A stretch of 64,000 nt of DNA from Ctenosaura bakeri (Eukaryota; Chordata; Lepidosauria; Squamata; Iguanidae): the NCBI GenBank assembly GCA_948474755.1, contig CAOLHI010001035.1, positions 310,001 to 374,000 of the forward strand, read 5' to 3'. Below are positions 1 to 11,345 of this stretch, in pieces. The notes under the pieces were generated by a model. It was not told the origin of the DNA. It saw only the letters and a list, made by a program, of their open reading frames with translations, and searched no databases. The stretch's first letter is position 1, and each line of letters begins with the position of its first letter. A program made the translations under genes and the position numbers.

Positions 1-308
1 CAGTTTTTGAAGAAGTCTCTTGGTAAAGACTTGTCAAGATGTCACCAGACAGTTCAGCAGTTAGAGCATCTTGATTATTCTTTTGCTGTCAGCTCACACA
101 ACTTGCTATATCTAATTCCATTGCACTTATAGTGTGGCCTTATCTTCTCTGTTTAAGAAAATCTAATATAACTCTGGAGTTCTTTCACATTACACAGTTA
201 TGATGTTATTTTCCATTTTCACAGTGATGGCAACATCATTGGGATTCTGGGACTTCCAGGTTGGTGAGGGCTCTCTGGCTGAGAATTCTATATACCTCAT
301 CCTAAACT
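1..308. other. host DNA, nothing recognised
   Basis: AT-rich single-copy-looking sequence. No coding region, RNA gene or repeat that I recognise. Confidence 0.4.
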
Positions 309-860
309 GCGGCCCTTTTCGCACGGGCTTTCTGTCGCGTGAGAGCCCCGTGAGCCTCGCAGGAGTGGGAGCGTTGCTCTGCACGATGCACTCCCACTTC
401 CACTGGGCTCACGGGGCTGAAGTGGCGCGATCACGGGTTTTTTGATTTTTGCCTCAAAGCGAAAATCACCCGTGCTCGCGCAACGCTCCTAGCACCCGCA
501 CGCACTTACCTCCTGTGCGGAGCGTCGGGGAGGCGGTCGGGTCGCGCTTCCTTCCCTCTGCCCCTGCAGAAGGAAGAGGCGGGGCGGGGCGCTAGCACAA
601 CGGATGCAACAGCCTCCTGCTTGGTGTGCGCGGGGGGGATGGACGCGACAGGCTCCTGCTCGGCGCGCACGCAGGGGGGACGGACGCGACAGGCTCCTGA
701 TTCGCCCGGGGGGAGTGCGGCTCGCGCGTTGCTGCCGCTTCCCCCTCGTTCCTTCGCCTGCGGAAGGAAGGAGGGGGAAAGCAGCAGCCTCCCGGAGAAG
801 GCTTCTTGCGCGAGCCGCCCTCCCCCCTTGCGCGAGAAGCCTTAATGCGAAAAGGGCCGC
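309..860. mobile_element. GC-rich foldback MITE with 15-bp terminal inverted repeats
   Basis: The ends are a perfect 15-bp inverted repeat (GCGGCCCTTTTCGCA at 309-323, its complement at 846-860). The interior is very CpG- and GC-rich compared with the AT-rich surroundings, with internal inverted motifs such as the CGCGAGAAGCC type near the right end. There is no transposase. A clear target duplication is not visible, so the exact edge is uncertain by a few bases. A related element may lie at 52536-52885, where CCTTTTCACA is the shared inverted end. Confidence 0.6.
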
Positions 861-1762
861 AATCCCAGGACTTCATAGGAGGAAACCATTGCAGGTAAAG
901 TGAAATCACTGTAATATAATTGGATAGTGTGAAAGGCCCCTTCATTGTCTTCTGTAAGTTGAATTGGTTTCTGTTCACTATAAGTCTGAGTGAAGCAGAA
1001 AGTCAACATGAAAAAGTAAACAAACAAAATATTTAAATTAGTGTGCTTGGTTAGTATAAGCATGCAAAGGTTGCTACTTCTAAGAATTCTTGTTTATTTT
1101 AAGTAAATAATACTATTGTTTAACAATAATACTATTGTTTAACCTTTTCCTAAAGTAAGAGCTGTCTGTACTGAGGGTTGCTAGCTTTGAAAGGCTGGAC
1201 CTTCTTTTCTGGTCTCAAGGGAGGGCAAAGAATCTCAGAGCAAGAACATTGTCATGAAAATTATGTATGTGAGTTAGACTTGATTTTTTAAAAATATTTG
1301 AATGATATTCTCTGACCAACTGTCTCATGCTTAATGATATCTGTGGGGCTCAGCCACTGTGACATCAACAGGGGTCCATCTCTTAGTCTTAGGTTTTGAT
1401 CCTGAAACCTCAAGTCATGAATTATATTAATTTGACAGACCTAATCTGCACCCACCCTGACACCCTGATGTCTTTTGATATAGGGTGGAATGTCAATTTT
1501 TAGTAACTAGAGTAAAAGAGGGACACTATCAGCCACAATCCTGTTTGTACACTACAGTTGCTTAGTTGCTTGTGTAAGTGATAGTGGATGGAGGAAAAAG
1601 ACAATAGGCATAGTAGCAGCAGAGGTATATCTAGGGTGGGGCAAGCAGAGTATGTGCCCTGGGTGCCAATGTCAACAGGCACAAAAAAGTTGAGCCAGGA
1701 GATTTAGAAGAGGAGGAGGAGGAGGAGGAGGAGGAGGAGGAGGAGGGTTGCTGTTTATGCAA
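861..1762. other. host DNA with a GAG microsatellite
   Basis: No gene seen. A (GAG)n run of about 12 units occupies roughly 1708-1746. Its proline-rich antisense reading frame is a by-product of the repeat, not a gene. Confidence 0.5.
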
Positions 1763-1942
1763 GGCCATCTCCGCACTAGCCTGTTATAGTGCAATGATTC
1801 CACTTTCAACATCCTCTGGAATCCTGGGGTTTGCAGTTTCGGGAGGGGGCAGCTGACCTCTCCCAAAATTGGAAACCCCAGGATTCCAGAGGATGTTGAA
1901 AGTGGAATCATCGCGTTATAACAGGCTAGTGTGGAAATGGCC
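1763..1942. mobile_element. foldback MITE, family A copy 1
   Basis: Starts GGCCATCTCCGCAC and ends with the matching inverted GTGGAAATGGCC. The two arms (containing TTCCACTTTCAACATCC and its complement) can fold back over almost their whole length. The same sequence family recurs at 5386, 42273 and 47617. The flanking triplets here (CAA and CTA) differ by one base, so the target duplication is decayed or the edge is off. Confidence 0.7.
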
Positions 1943-3769
1943 CTAGATATGCCATTAAGTGGCAGTAAAGGAAATAAGACAATGGAGAACTAGGCTGCTT
2001 GGAACAGATAGATCTTGTTTGCTTTCCTGCACTAGCACTGCATAAACTGGAAAAAAGTACAATAGCTAGTGACCAATAACTTGAAAGCTAAAACCAGAGT
2101 TCTTTACTTGTCCCTCCAGAGGTTGTTGAACCGCAGCTTCCAGTTTTTCTTACCCTTGAGTAAGTCAGCTAGGGCTAATGGGAGTTGCAATCTGACAAAA
2201 ACTCGAGATCCAGAGGATCCCACCCTGCAGTAAGTTGTAGATGAGCTTTTCCTAAAGACTATACTTGCAGTGGCTTTAACCTGTAAATGGTCTAGTTTTT
2301 AATATCAGACGTGGGTTAAAGAATTGTGCCGTTCTCTTAAAGAGGTGAAATGATGGAATACCAAAATCATTAGTGGAATGATTCTGTACCCTTAGTACTC
2401 AAGACTATGCATATGAGGTTTCTGGTAATTTATTTTACTGCCACTTCACATGCCTGACATGCAGAAATTAAAGAAATGAATTTTTTCCTGGCATGAAAAT
2501 AAAATGATAGGAATAGCTTGTGTGTTTAATTTCCGCATGCCAAAGTCTTAATTGAATATATGGGATTTTTTTAAAAAAATGAAGTTTCATTTACACAAAG
2601 CTTTGACTTGTTGGGTGAGGACCTGAGCTTCCAATCTCAGGTATAGTTTAGAAAATTACTTTAAAAAAAAAAGTATAATTACTTTTAAAGTAATTTTCCA
2701 AGAACCCTGGTGTTCCTGTGAAATCATATTTCTAACCAGTGGGGACTCAGTTAGCTCCCTTTGCACCATTAAAAATATTATTTGAGCCTCAGAGTAGTTA
2801 GCACATCTGCTCACTTGCTTTCAATGGCTGGCTTTGAATTCCAATCAAAAATACAAAAGTGGGAGGAAAATCCACTTTGAGTCATGCTGCTGTGTCTGTG
2901 ACAAAGCTTCCGTCTGGAACTATTAGGATATATGGTTTTTTTTCCTTTCCTTTTTTTCTTCCCCCCCCTCCTCACTAAAGTAGCCACTTGGTTGTCTCAA
3001 ATCTCTCAACTGTTTCAAATCTGAACAGCTTGGAATTCAAGGAGGAAATAATGCTTCTTATCTATTGCTGGGGTCTGGTCATAACAATACCAGCTCTATG
3101 AAAATGTTAGCACAGATGTTGCTGCTTCTTTCCATCTGTCTTGAATTCCCTGCCTCAAGGTAATACTCAAGGTTTACAGTCACTTGGTATGGCTGTGTGC
3201 AAGTCCCACAGAAATCCTTCATGTTTGAGAACAGGTATTTATAAATTTATCCGCATCAGTATAAATCTGAGATTGTATTGTACGAGGGAGAAAACAGAAA
3301 ATATCACTACTAGTGATAGATTAAATCTTTCGCTCTGAATCTACAGCCACCTCATTGAAACTGTTGAACCATTTCCCAGCTTTCAGTCCCCAGTGGTTCC
3401 AATTCTGGGTTCATTAAATGAATTCATTTCATGAGTTTTGCTCTGGGTTCAGCAGGAATTCAGGTATCACCTATTATCTCCTTAAAATGGAAAGCAATGC
3501 TTATTTGCTTTCAGAGATGAGGAAGGAGAAAGTGAAATGAAGAATATGCTGTTTAAAGATCCCCACATCACTGTCTTTACTGTGAAAATAAGAATGATTA
3601 ATGCAACTTAAATTCAGCCACACTTTCTGCTATTACATGCCAGTCATGATAATGCAGTGGGGAAAAACTGTCATCTGCAGAATTTGATGATGTACTTTCC
3701 TGGTTTTATATTCTGACAGAACCTATAGGATTATTTTCCACATTTACTTATATAAAAGTAATATTCAGT
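1943..3769. other. host DNA, no gene seen
   Basis: AT-rich sequence with short homopolymer runs and a small inverted repeat near 2656-2699 (AAATTACTTTAAAA and its complement). Nothing coding is recognised. Confidence 0.4.
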
Positions 3770-3950
3770 GTGGTGTAGTGGTCTGAGTGTTGAACTATGA
3801 ATCAACCAGGGTTCGATTCTCCACTCAACTATGGAAACCCACTGGGTAACCTTGAGCACATCACACAGTCTCAGCCCCAGAAAACCCTGTGATAGTTTTG
3901 CCTTAAGATTACAGTAAGTCAGAAACAACTTGAAGGCACACAACAGCAAC
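3770..3950 (+). mobile_element. Sauria-type SINE (tRNA head, Bov-B-like tail)
   Basis: The head reads as a tRNA-like pol III promoter: an A-box-like TAGTGGTCTGAGTG and a B box GGTTCGATTCTC. The body follows (GGAAACCCACTGGGT and CCCCAGAAAACCCTGTGATAG). The tail AAGGCACACAACAGCAACAA is the type shared with Bov-B LINEs. This SINE family is known from squamates, which is the main clue to the host lineage. Confidence 0.85.
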
Positions 3951-4274
3951 AATAGTCATAAATTCATCTTGGTAATGTTTCCAAAGTGGAAGGCTAAATA
4001 TGTTAAAGGCTATTCCAAGCCATCTCCTCACATACATCCTGATATATTCTCCTGAAAAGGACTGTAGGGCTTTGCAAGTATGTTATTCATAGTTTGGAAA
4101 TGGTGCTTGCACATTATTGGTTAAGTTTGCATTATTGCCTTAGCCTTTCATTTGTAAATTTCTATTAATATATAGTTTTGCAAGAATGCTATACGAGCTT
4201 GGTTACGTTGCCTGTTTGCTGGTATATTTTGAGGTCGCATACCCGACTCTGCCCAGCACTGTGTCTAAATACAA

Positions 4275-4507
4275 ATATCCCTCTAAATCCACAGATCCTG
4301 CATCCAAGGATTCAACCAATCATGCCACAAAAATATTTAAAAAATAAAAAATCCAAAAAGCAAAACTTTGAATTGTTCACCATTTTATATAAGGGGCACC
4401 ATTTTGCTACACCATTTTTTTAATGATGGGACTTGAGCATCCATGGATTTTGGTATGTGCAGGAGATCCTGGAACCAAATCCAAGTGGATACTGAGGGCC
4501 CACTGTA
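4275..4507 (+). mobile_element. Tigger/pogo-like non-autonomous DNA transposon
   Basis: Contains the phrases typical of pogo/Tigger-derived MITEs: a left part with CCAAGGATTCAACCAA, an interior CCAAAAAGCAAAACTTTGAA, and a right end with GAGCATCCATGGATTTTGGT followed by GGATACTGAGGGCCCACTGTA. No transposase remains. Family assignment is from recognition of these phrases, not from a search. Confidence 0.6.
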
Positions 4508-5382
4508 AACCGTTGCTTCAATCTGCTGAGCCTCTACTTTTTTTAACCCATAGGAGTCCATTTTACCAAGCATTTCCTTTGCTAAATTGCAAGTCATGGG
4601 TTACCATTTTTAAAAATACATAATCTAGAGCATTTGTGATATAGGAGGGAATGACTGGCAGAGAATTTAATAAATTCATCTTCAGAAAATATTACAGTCA
4701 GATTTTCATATTACTTTCCAAGTTCAGCAAGGGGTAAAACAAAGGATCCTAAGTAGCGCTGTCGGGTTAGGATTGTCCAAAGTCCTGAGATTTCTAGGCC
4801 AAAATTTGACTCCTAGAGATGACCCCTGGTGATGTCATTAAATTTGATGCATTTAGTACCAACTGAAGTTGCCCACAGCTTGCCATTCAAACACCCCCAT
4901 CACATTTTTCTGTTTAGAAATTTAGACTTAAATCTTAGATAAAGGGCTGTTCCCATAGGTGACAAATATTTAATCTAGCCAACTGGCTTCTATCTAGAAG
5001 GCAGATGCAGAGTAAAGTGTAGGGCGACCTCTTGTACCAGAATGGCTGGTAGGGAAGGAGGAAGATAGCTAAGTGAATACATAGACCCCCTGAAAAGTCT
5101 TTTACAACTTTCAAGGGCAAACCACTTAAGCCATGAAAATTCTAGCAAGCTCCTGATCTACCTTCTGGATCACAATTTCTAGCAGCCCTAGCCAGCAGAG
5201 TCAATGGTGAGGAATGCTGGGACATGTAGCTCAATAATATCTGGTAGGTGGCATAATTCTTACTCTTGCTTGAGTTCAAAACTCTCTCCTGCTTGCCCTT
5301 AGTTATCTGTCCCTCATTTGAACTTGGTTCTGCTCCATCTCCTGTGTTTGGATTGTCCCCTGATAGCGAGTTAAGCTGGTAG
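4508..5382. other. host DNA, no gene seen
   Basis: Unremarkable AT-rich sequence between two MITEs. No open frame with coding character. Confidence 0.4.
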
Positions 5383-5385
5383 TAA

Positions 5386-5523
5386 GGCCATTTCTGCACA
5401 AGCCTGTTATAGTGCTATTATTCCACTTTCAAGATCCTATGGAATCCTGGGATTTGCAGTTTAGGGAGAGGCCTTTGAGGCCCCTCAATAATGGCACTAT
5501 AATAGGCTTGTGCAGAAATGGCC
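5386..5523. mobile_element. foldback MITE, family A copy 2, TSD TAA
   Basis: Begins GGCCATTTCTGCACAAGCCT and ends with the complementary AGGCTTGTGCAGAAATGGCC. It is flanked by the triplet TAA on both sides (5383-5385 and 5524-5526). The 138-bp element folds on itself. The same family is at 1763, 42273 and 47617. Confidence 0.8.
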
Positions 5524-5526
5524 TAA

Positions 5527-8423
5527 GTCACTTAAAACCTGTTCCTTCTAGCAACTCACTTCCTCCTCAACAGTTGTTTCTGATATGAAACACAACTAAT
5601 TTCTATTTTTTCCTTCATCATGACACTTTCTGATAAATTGCATCCATTGTGTGGAACAGCCTCCCCTTCTGTGTTTGATGAGTAATCTTCATTTCATTAA
5701 ATGTACAAACACAAAGTTGCTCAGAAAAGTATTTCCCAAGCCTCACTTTGCCTGCGATCAGCTCATGTTCATTATTAACTCTTGTCCTAACAATAATTTT
5801 ACTAGTATCTCCTTCAGTTACAAAATTTAAAAGAATGTAATGGCATTAGTAGAAAAAGCATTCAAGCTGATCATTTGATAAAACTAGGAACTATATGATT
5901 TAGGCTGAACAATTGACTTGTGGTGGGGGGAAAGGAAAGGAAAGGAAAGGAAAGGAAAGGAAAGGGGATTGTAGCTCATTGTTTGATATCATAAGACATG
6001 TGCTGTTATTAGGGTCCTACCAGATTTATATCAATAGGGCTATCTAAGATGCTCTGAGGCTATGATTGTTATGTGCTTTCAAGTCAACTCCAAACTACCC
6101 CGACTGGATCTTGGTGACTTGCAGGTATCTGAGCAGTGCTCAGATGCAACAGCTGGATAAAAGAAGCATTGATAGCCCATTGTAGTGAGGAGAGGTGTCT
6201 CTACAGTAGTTAAAATAGTGCTACATCATGGATGAAGGAGATGATTCATCCAGATTTAACCTGGGTCTATCTATGAGAGGGGGTGGGAGGAAGGGACTGT
6301 GTGCAAAAACAGCAATGGACTTCATTTTTGATTCAGACAGAAGGCAGAGGCACAAAAATTCAAAAGACATAAAGAACTGAGGTCTTGGACTCTGTAAGCT
6401 AACAGCATTTTAGGCTCCTGTCTGTCTCCTTGGAGATCTGATGTGAACGCAGTGGACTTTGGTGGAATGTTCAAGTTGTGCTTCCTCCTCCATTCAGCCT
6501 GAATAATTTTTAAAAAGGAAAAGAACTCAACTTACATTGGCCTTTTTCCCAAAAGGAAATATATTTGAGTACACTTTGCATACCTAGAACTTCACACTGC
6601 TTGGAAAGTAGGATATACCTGTCAATAAACTGGATTAGAAAGCTACTATGGGAAGAAGTCACTCATATAATCATCCTGTTCTTATATACTGCATTTTTTT
6701 CCAGCATGATAGAGAGGAAAAGAATGTTTAAAATATTGGGAAAATGATCAAAAGTGTGGTGGTAGTGGGCTTTAGAGAGTGTCAGGAAACACTGATAAGA
6801 AGAACCCTAGAGAAGTGGGAATCTTCACAACCATTTTGCAGTTCTAAACTTGGCAATCATAAGTTGGTTTATGATATCAGAAATTCCCCAAAGGGTGCAA
6901 CTTCTGCACAAAAAACATAGCAACCAAATTTCAGCTGAGAGAAAATGCCATGTTCTCTGAAAAAAAAATCCACAAGCATTTATTTATTTGATTGATTGTA
7001 AAAGGTGATTGTAAAAGGTAATTTCATCATCTTTCTTTATATGGAGGACACAAGGCACATGATCCATTACACAGAATAAATCCTACACTACAAACGGTCT
7101 TCAATAACAGTACAGTTTTTAATGACTTTCTCACAATGAAAAGAATAATGGTAAAAAAGTTATTCTCACCTGTGAGAACAACGACAACAGCAATAGCAAC
7201 ATTACATCCTTAAGTCTGAGCTCAATTGTGGAAAATATACCCTAAGAAACCACCTCTATAGCATAGTTTTTTTGTGAATACCTATTCAAAAATAAACCCC
7301 CATTGAGTGTAATGAGACTTGCTCCCAGATAAGTACCTATAAACTTATCCAGATTAGCTTTTTGTTGTACCAGTTTTTGGGCTATTGTGCATGTAGTTTT
7401 GATTAATTTTTGCTTCTCACTCCCACACTCTGATGCTTCTTGAGTGCATACTGAATCCAAAGTTTTGGGATGTGGGTAAGTTGGAAACCCCCCCTTTGTG
7501 ATCTCTTCCTCCTGATCTCCTCCTCTTTTAACCTCTCTGGCTCTCCTTCATTTGCTTCTGAATAACCTGTATGGAAACACAAAAGTTTTTTAAAAGTAAA
7601 TAAATAAGTAAATATCAAGCATTCTAGTACAAGAAAGGAACTTTAAGAAGTCTCAGGTGCTCTAGCCTTCTAGCACCAGATTAATACTATAGGAAAGAAA
7701 TAAAGAGGACAAGGAAAAGGGAAAATGGACAAATTGGTTTTAGCTGGTAGGAAATAGGAAATTCTCAAATGAAGCATGAAAGCATGTTAAGTTAACACTT
7801 CATTGCACACAGAAGGCACTGCCCTGAAAGAAAATGAAATGAACTGCAGCAGTAGATGCATGCATAGATTTGGAATTGAAAGTATGCTGACATGGGGGCG
7901 GGGGAGTGTTGTATTCAGCTATGGAATGAAAAGTTTCAGCAGTTGATAGAAATTACTGGGAAATACGCAAAGACAAGTGAAATGTCATATGGATCTTAGA
8001 AATAAGAGCAATAAGTACAGCAGCGAATACTGCCATATCCTGATACATTTGGGCAGTCTAGATGAGCCCAACAGAAGGGACTCCTAATATCAAGTTCAAC
8101 TCACTTGAACTGAAAGATACATCTCTATTTTATCTAACTCAATTCAAAACTGGGAAAATAAAAGTATTAGCAACTATTGTGACAGAAGATCCAATGACTA
8201 TTGGATTTGGTGAACTACCGGGGAAAAAACACCCCTCTAAGCTTGCTTGCTTGCTTTTAAGTACAAAACAATATTTAAAAGTAAGGGAAACCTATTTAAG
8301 GGAACAACTACTTGTTCTTTTCCATTTACCTGTTATTCATCTATGATTGAAGGAGCTTTGTTGTGTGCCCACAGTACTGTGAAAGCATTATGTTTGTATT
8401 GTTTTCTGGATAAACTATAGGTT
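5527..8423. other. host DNA with a GGAAA microsatellite
   Basis: No gene seen. A (GGAAA)n run of about seven units lies at roughly 5928-5966. About 6066-6125 resembles a short, decayed antisense Sauria-SINE tail (GTGCTTTCAAGTCAACTCC). A fragment near 7280-7350 resembles an interspersed repeat seen again near 12975 and 55990. Confidence 0.4.
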
Positions 8424-8431
8424 GACTAGAT

Positions 8432-9399
8432 CAGTGGTTCTTAACCTGGGGTTCACAGACCCCTGGGGCCATGGAGCCCTCACTGGAGATCTGTGTAGGG
8501 TTGCTATTCATTCTGGAAAATGGGGAAATCCTACATTTAAGGGACTAAAAAATATCCTGGGAGGTCATGGCCAAACTGATGCAGCATGGCAGCAGTGACA
8601 ATGGCAGTAGCAGCAGTGGTGATGATGTGCTGGTGGCATCTCCGCTGGTGGCACATCTGCAAGTGCGCAGATGTGCCAGAGAGCCCAGAAGGTGAGGGAA
8701 GAGTCCAGAAGATGAGGAAGACCCCCAGCCCAGATCTCGTGTGGTGAGTGTGGCAAAACTTGAGACCAGGGCCAGGCAGCATGATGGAGAGATGCTTCCA
8801 AGTAACCACAAGAATAAAAGGGATTCACTTGGCTGCTCGGAAGCAAAGAGGTGAGGGTCTAAATGGTCCTTTGAAGGAAAGTGCAAAAGGAGTATCATTT
8901 CCCTCTGAAGGAGCACTGAGGGAGTGGAGACTATAAGTGCTTTCAAAAGAAGCGCTTGCCCTCTCTACTCTCGTTTTGCTCCTTCAAAGAGAAATGACAT
9001 TTCTTTTGTGTTTTCCCCAAAGCAGCTCTGAGACCTTTACTTTCCAGTGTTTCTTTGGAGGAAAGGGATACTAAGTTATTTTTGGAGCTTGGCTCCCATT
9101 CATAAGCCCTTTTTAGGAAATTCCAGTTTATTCTACTCTCCTGGTACTTGGAGGATCTCAGCATGCTACTCCACAGACCATTAAAAGCCTCCTTTCCTTT
9201 GCATTGTCTACTGGTGGGATAAGGGATAAGGTTGAACAACTGGTGAGCAACTTTAAACAAATATTTTAATATTTGAATGGTTGCATATTGAAATCTAAAT
9301 TTAAATATTTAAATCTTGAATTAAGTCTTGGGAGTCCTCAGCAACAAATTATATTTAAAAGGCTCCCTGGTATTTTAAGAAAAGGTTTAAGAACCATTG
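8432..9399. mobile_element. hAT-type MITE copy 1 with 8-bp target duplication
   Basis: The left end CAGTGGTTCTTAACCTGGGG is mirrored by the right end GGTTTAAGAACCATTG. The flanking octamers GACTAGAT (8424-8431) and GACTGGAT (9400-9407) match at 7 of 8 positions, as expected for hAT elements. The AT-rich right third is shared with the copy at 48238-48934. No transposase frame. Confidence 0.75.
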
Positions 9400-9660
9400 G
9401 ACTGGATCATCAACAGATACAGGGATTAATGAAATAAAGCACTTGAATAATGGTATGTACCAGAGCTCCCACTGCCTAGGCATGTATGTTTAGAGTTGCT
9501 CTTCCTTTTTATATATATCTGTGAAAATGCACTAACCATCTACTTTTGAAACTGTTGGTTTTCTATGTATTTTGAGAGTTTTTCCTATTTAAGAGGCTAA
9601 TGTTAGGACAGAATACAGAGAAACAGAATGGTCTCCACTTGATAAAGGGGTCAGGTAAGG

Positions 9661-10738
9661 ATGCATTTTTGCCCCATCTGTTTAACTTGTATGCTGAACA
9701 TACAGTTGCATAGGGATTGGGCGGAAGAGTGGTTCGCCCTGTGTGGCAATGTTTTTTGGGGTGTCCTGGCCCATAGCCATGTCCTACATGCCTTGGCCAC
9801 ACCTCCACATGCCCTGGTCATACCCCCCACAGTGGCCACACCCCTCACATGATAGCCCCATCCACCTCCACACACTCCAGGCTCTGCCACCGTGAACATG
9901 TAAGTAAAGCAGAATTAGACTCAGAAGAAGGAGCCGTGAAAACTGGAGGAAGGAATATCAACAGTTTAAGATATACAAATGACACCATATGACTCACAGA
10001 AAATTACAAAGCCTTGAAACAATTACTGAACAAGGTCAAGGCCAAAAGTGCAAAAGGCAAGTGGACAGGTAAACATTAAGAAATCAAAAATAATGACCAC
10101 AGATGATTTAATACAACATTAAAGAAGATGAAGAAGACATTCAAACAATTCAAGATTTTACATACATTGGCTCAGTCATTAATCAGAATAGAGACTGACA
10201 TCAAGAAATCGGAAGAAGATGAAGACTTGAAAGGACTAGACAAGATCCTCCAGTGTAAAGATATGTCATTGAATACCAAAGTTAATATTGTCTATGGTGC
10301 CATATTTCCAGTTTCTTTGCATGGTTGTGAAAGCTGGATGGTGAAGAAAGCTGGAAGGAAGAAAATCAATTCATTTGAAATGTGGGGCTGGAAGAGAGTT
10401 CTGTGGTTATGCTGGACAACCAAAAAGATAAGTAAATTGGTCCCAGAGCAAATCAATCCTGAACTGTCCATAGAATCCAAGGCAACTAAACTGAGACTTT
10501 CAGACTTGGACCATCTCATGAGAAGACCTGACTTACTAGAAAAGGCAATGATGCTTAGCAAGGAAGAAGGCAGTAAAAAAGAGGAAGAATTCTTTACAGG
10601 TGGATGGACTCGAGAAGCCATGGCCCTGAGTCTGCAAGAGCTGAGCAGGGCTGTGGAGGACAGAGGAACTTGGAGGTCTCCCATTCATAGGGCTGTCATA
10701 AGTCAAAGTCAACTTGACAGCAGTTAACAAGAGCAACA
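9661..10738 (+). mobile_element. Bov-B/RTE LINE 3' fragment, interrupted
   Basis: Residues around 9661-9705 resemble the reverse-transcriptase block that precedes the YADD region in Bov-B. A foreign stretch of about 230 bp follows (to about 9930). The LINE then resumes and stays open from 10128 to 10727 (about 200 codons). That frame holds the C-terminal signature seen in Bov-B: GCESW, then FEMWGWKRVLW, then LMRRPDLLEKAMML, then SLQELSRAVEDRGTW. The frame is 5'-truncated and has no start of its own, so it is a relic and not a host gene. It ends in an (ACAACAATAA)-like tail. Confidence 0.8.
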
Positions 10739-10901
10739 ATAAACTTGTTTAAGTCTGTAGTGAAAACCTACTTCTTCCTTCTGGAAGATCTGTTTTGTGC
10801 AGAAGTATATAGAAAACCTATTTATTTCTCTAACCATACTCTTCATCTGAACACCTTTAAATGTCAGTAAGGTATTACCAATAAAACTCACAGTACTTGA
10901 T

Positions 10902-11345
10902 CATAGAATCATAGAGTTAGAAGAGACCACAGGGGCCATCCAGTCCAACCCCCTGCCACGCAGAAACACCCTCAAAGCACTCCCGACAGATGGCCATCCA
11001 GCCTCTGCTTAAAAACCTCCAAATAAGGAGACTCCACCACACTGCAAAGCAGCATATTCCACTGCTGGACAGCTCTGACTGTCAGGAAGTTCTTCCTGAG
11101 ATTCAGGTGGAATCTCCTTTCTTGCAGTTTGAATCCATTGCTCCTTGTCCTGGTCTCTGGAGCAGCAGAAAACAAACCTACTCTCTCCTTGACATTAGGT
11201 CTCTTCAAATATTTAAACCTGGCTATCATGATCCCACGTGGCTATCATGTCCCCTCTTAACCTTCTCTTCTGCAGACTAAACATCCCCAACTCCCTAAGC
11301 CGCTCCTTGTAGGGCATGGCTTCCAGACCCTGGTGTTCTCAATTA
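10902..11345 (-). mobile_element. CR1 LINE 3' fragment
   Basis: On the plus strand it begins ATCATAGAATCATAGAGTTAG, the reverse complement of a CR1 3' end. It continues with CATCCAGTCCAACCCCCTG and CCTCTTAACCTTCTCTTCTGC. The reading frames through it carry no intact protein. It is an old insertion in reverse orientation. Confidence 0.85.

Noticed and set aside
600..850. CpG island promoter of a host gene
   Set aside because: It lies wholly inside a foldback element with 15-bp inverted ends, and no downstream exon is visible.
1708..1746. Polyproline or polyglutamate coding repeat
   Set aside because: A simple GAG microsatellite with no surrounding coding sequence.
10128..10727. A 200-codon host gene
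   Set aside because: The residues match the C-terminal part of Bov-B reverse transcriptase. It is 5'-truncated and flanked by LINE sequence.
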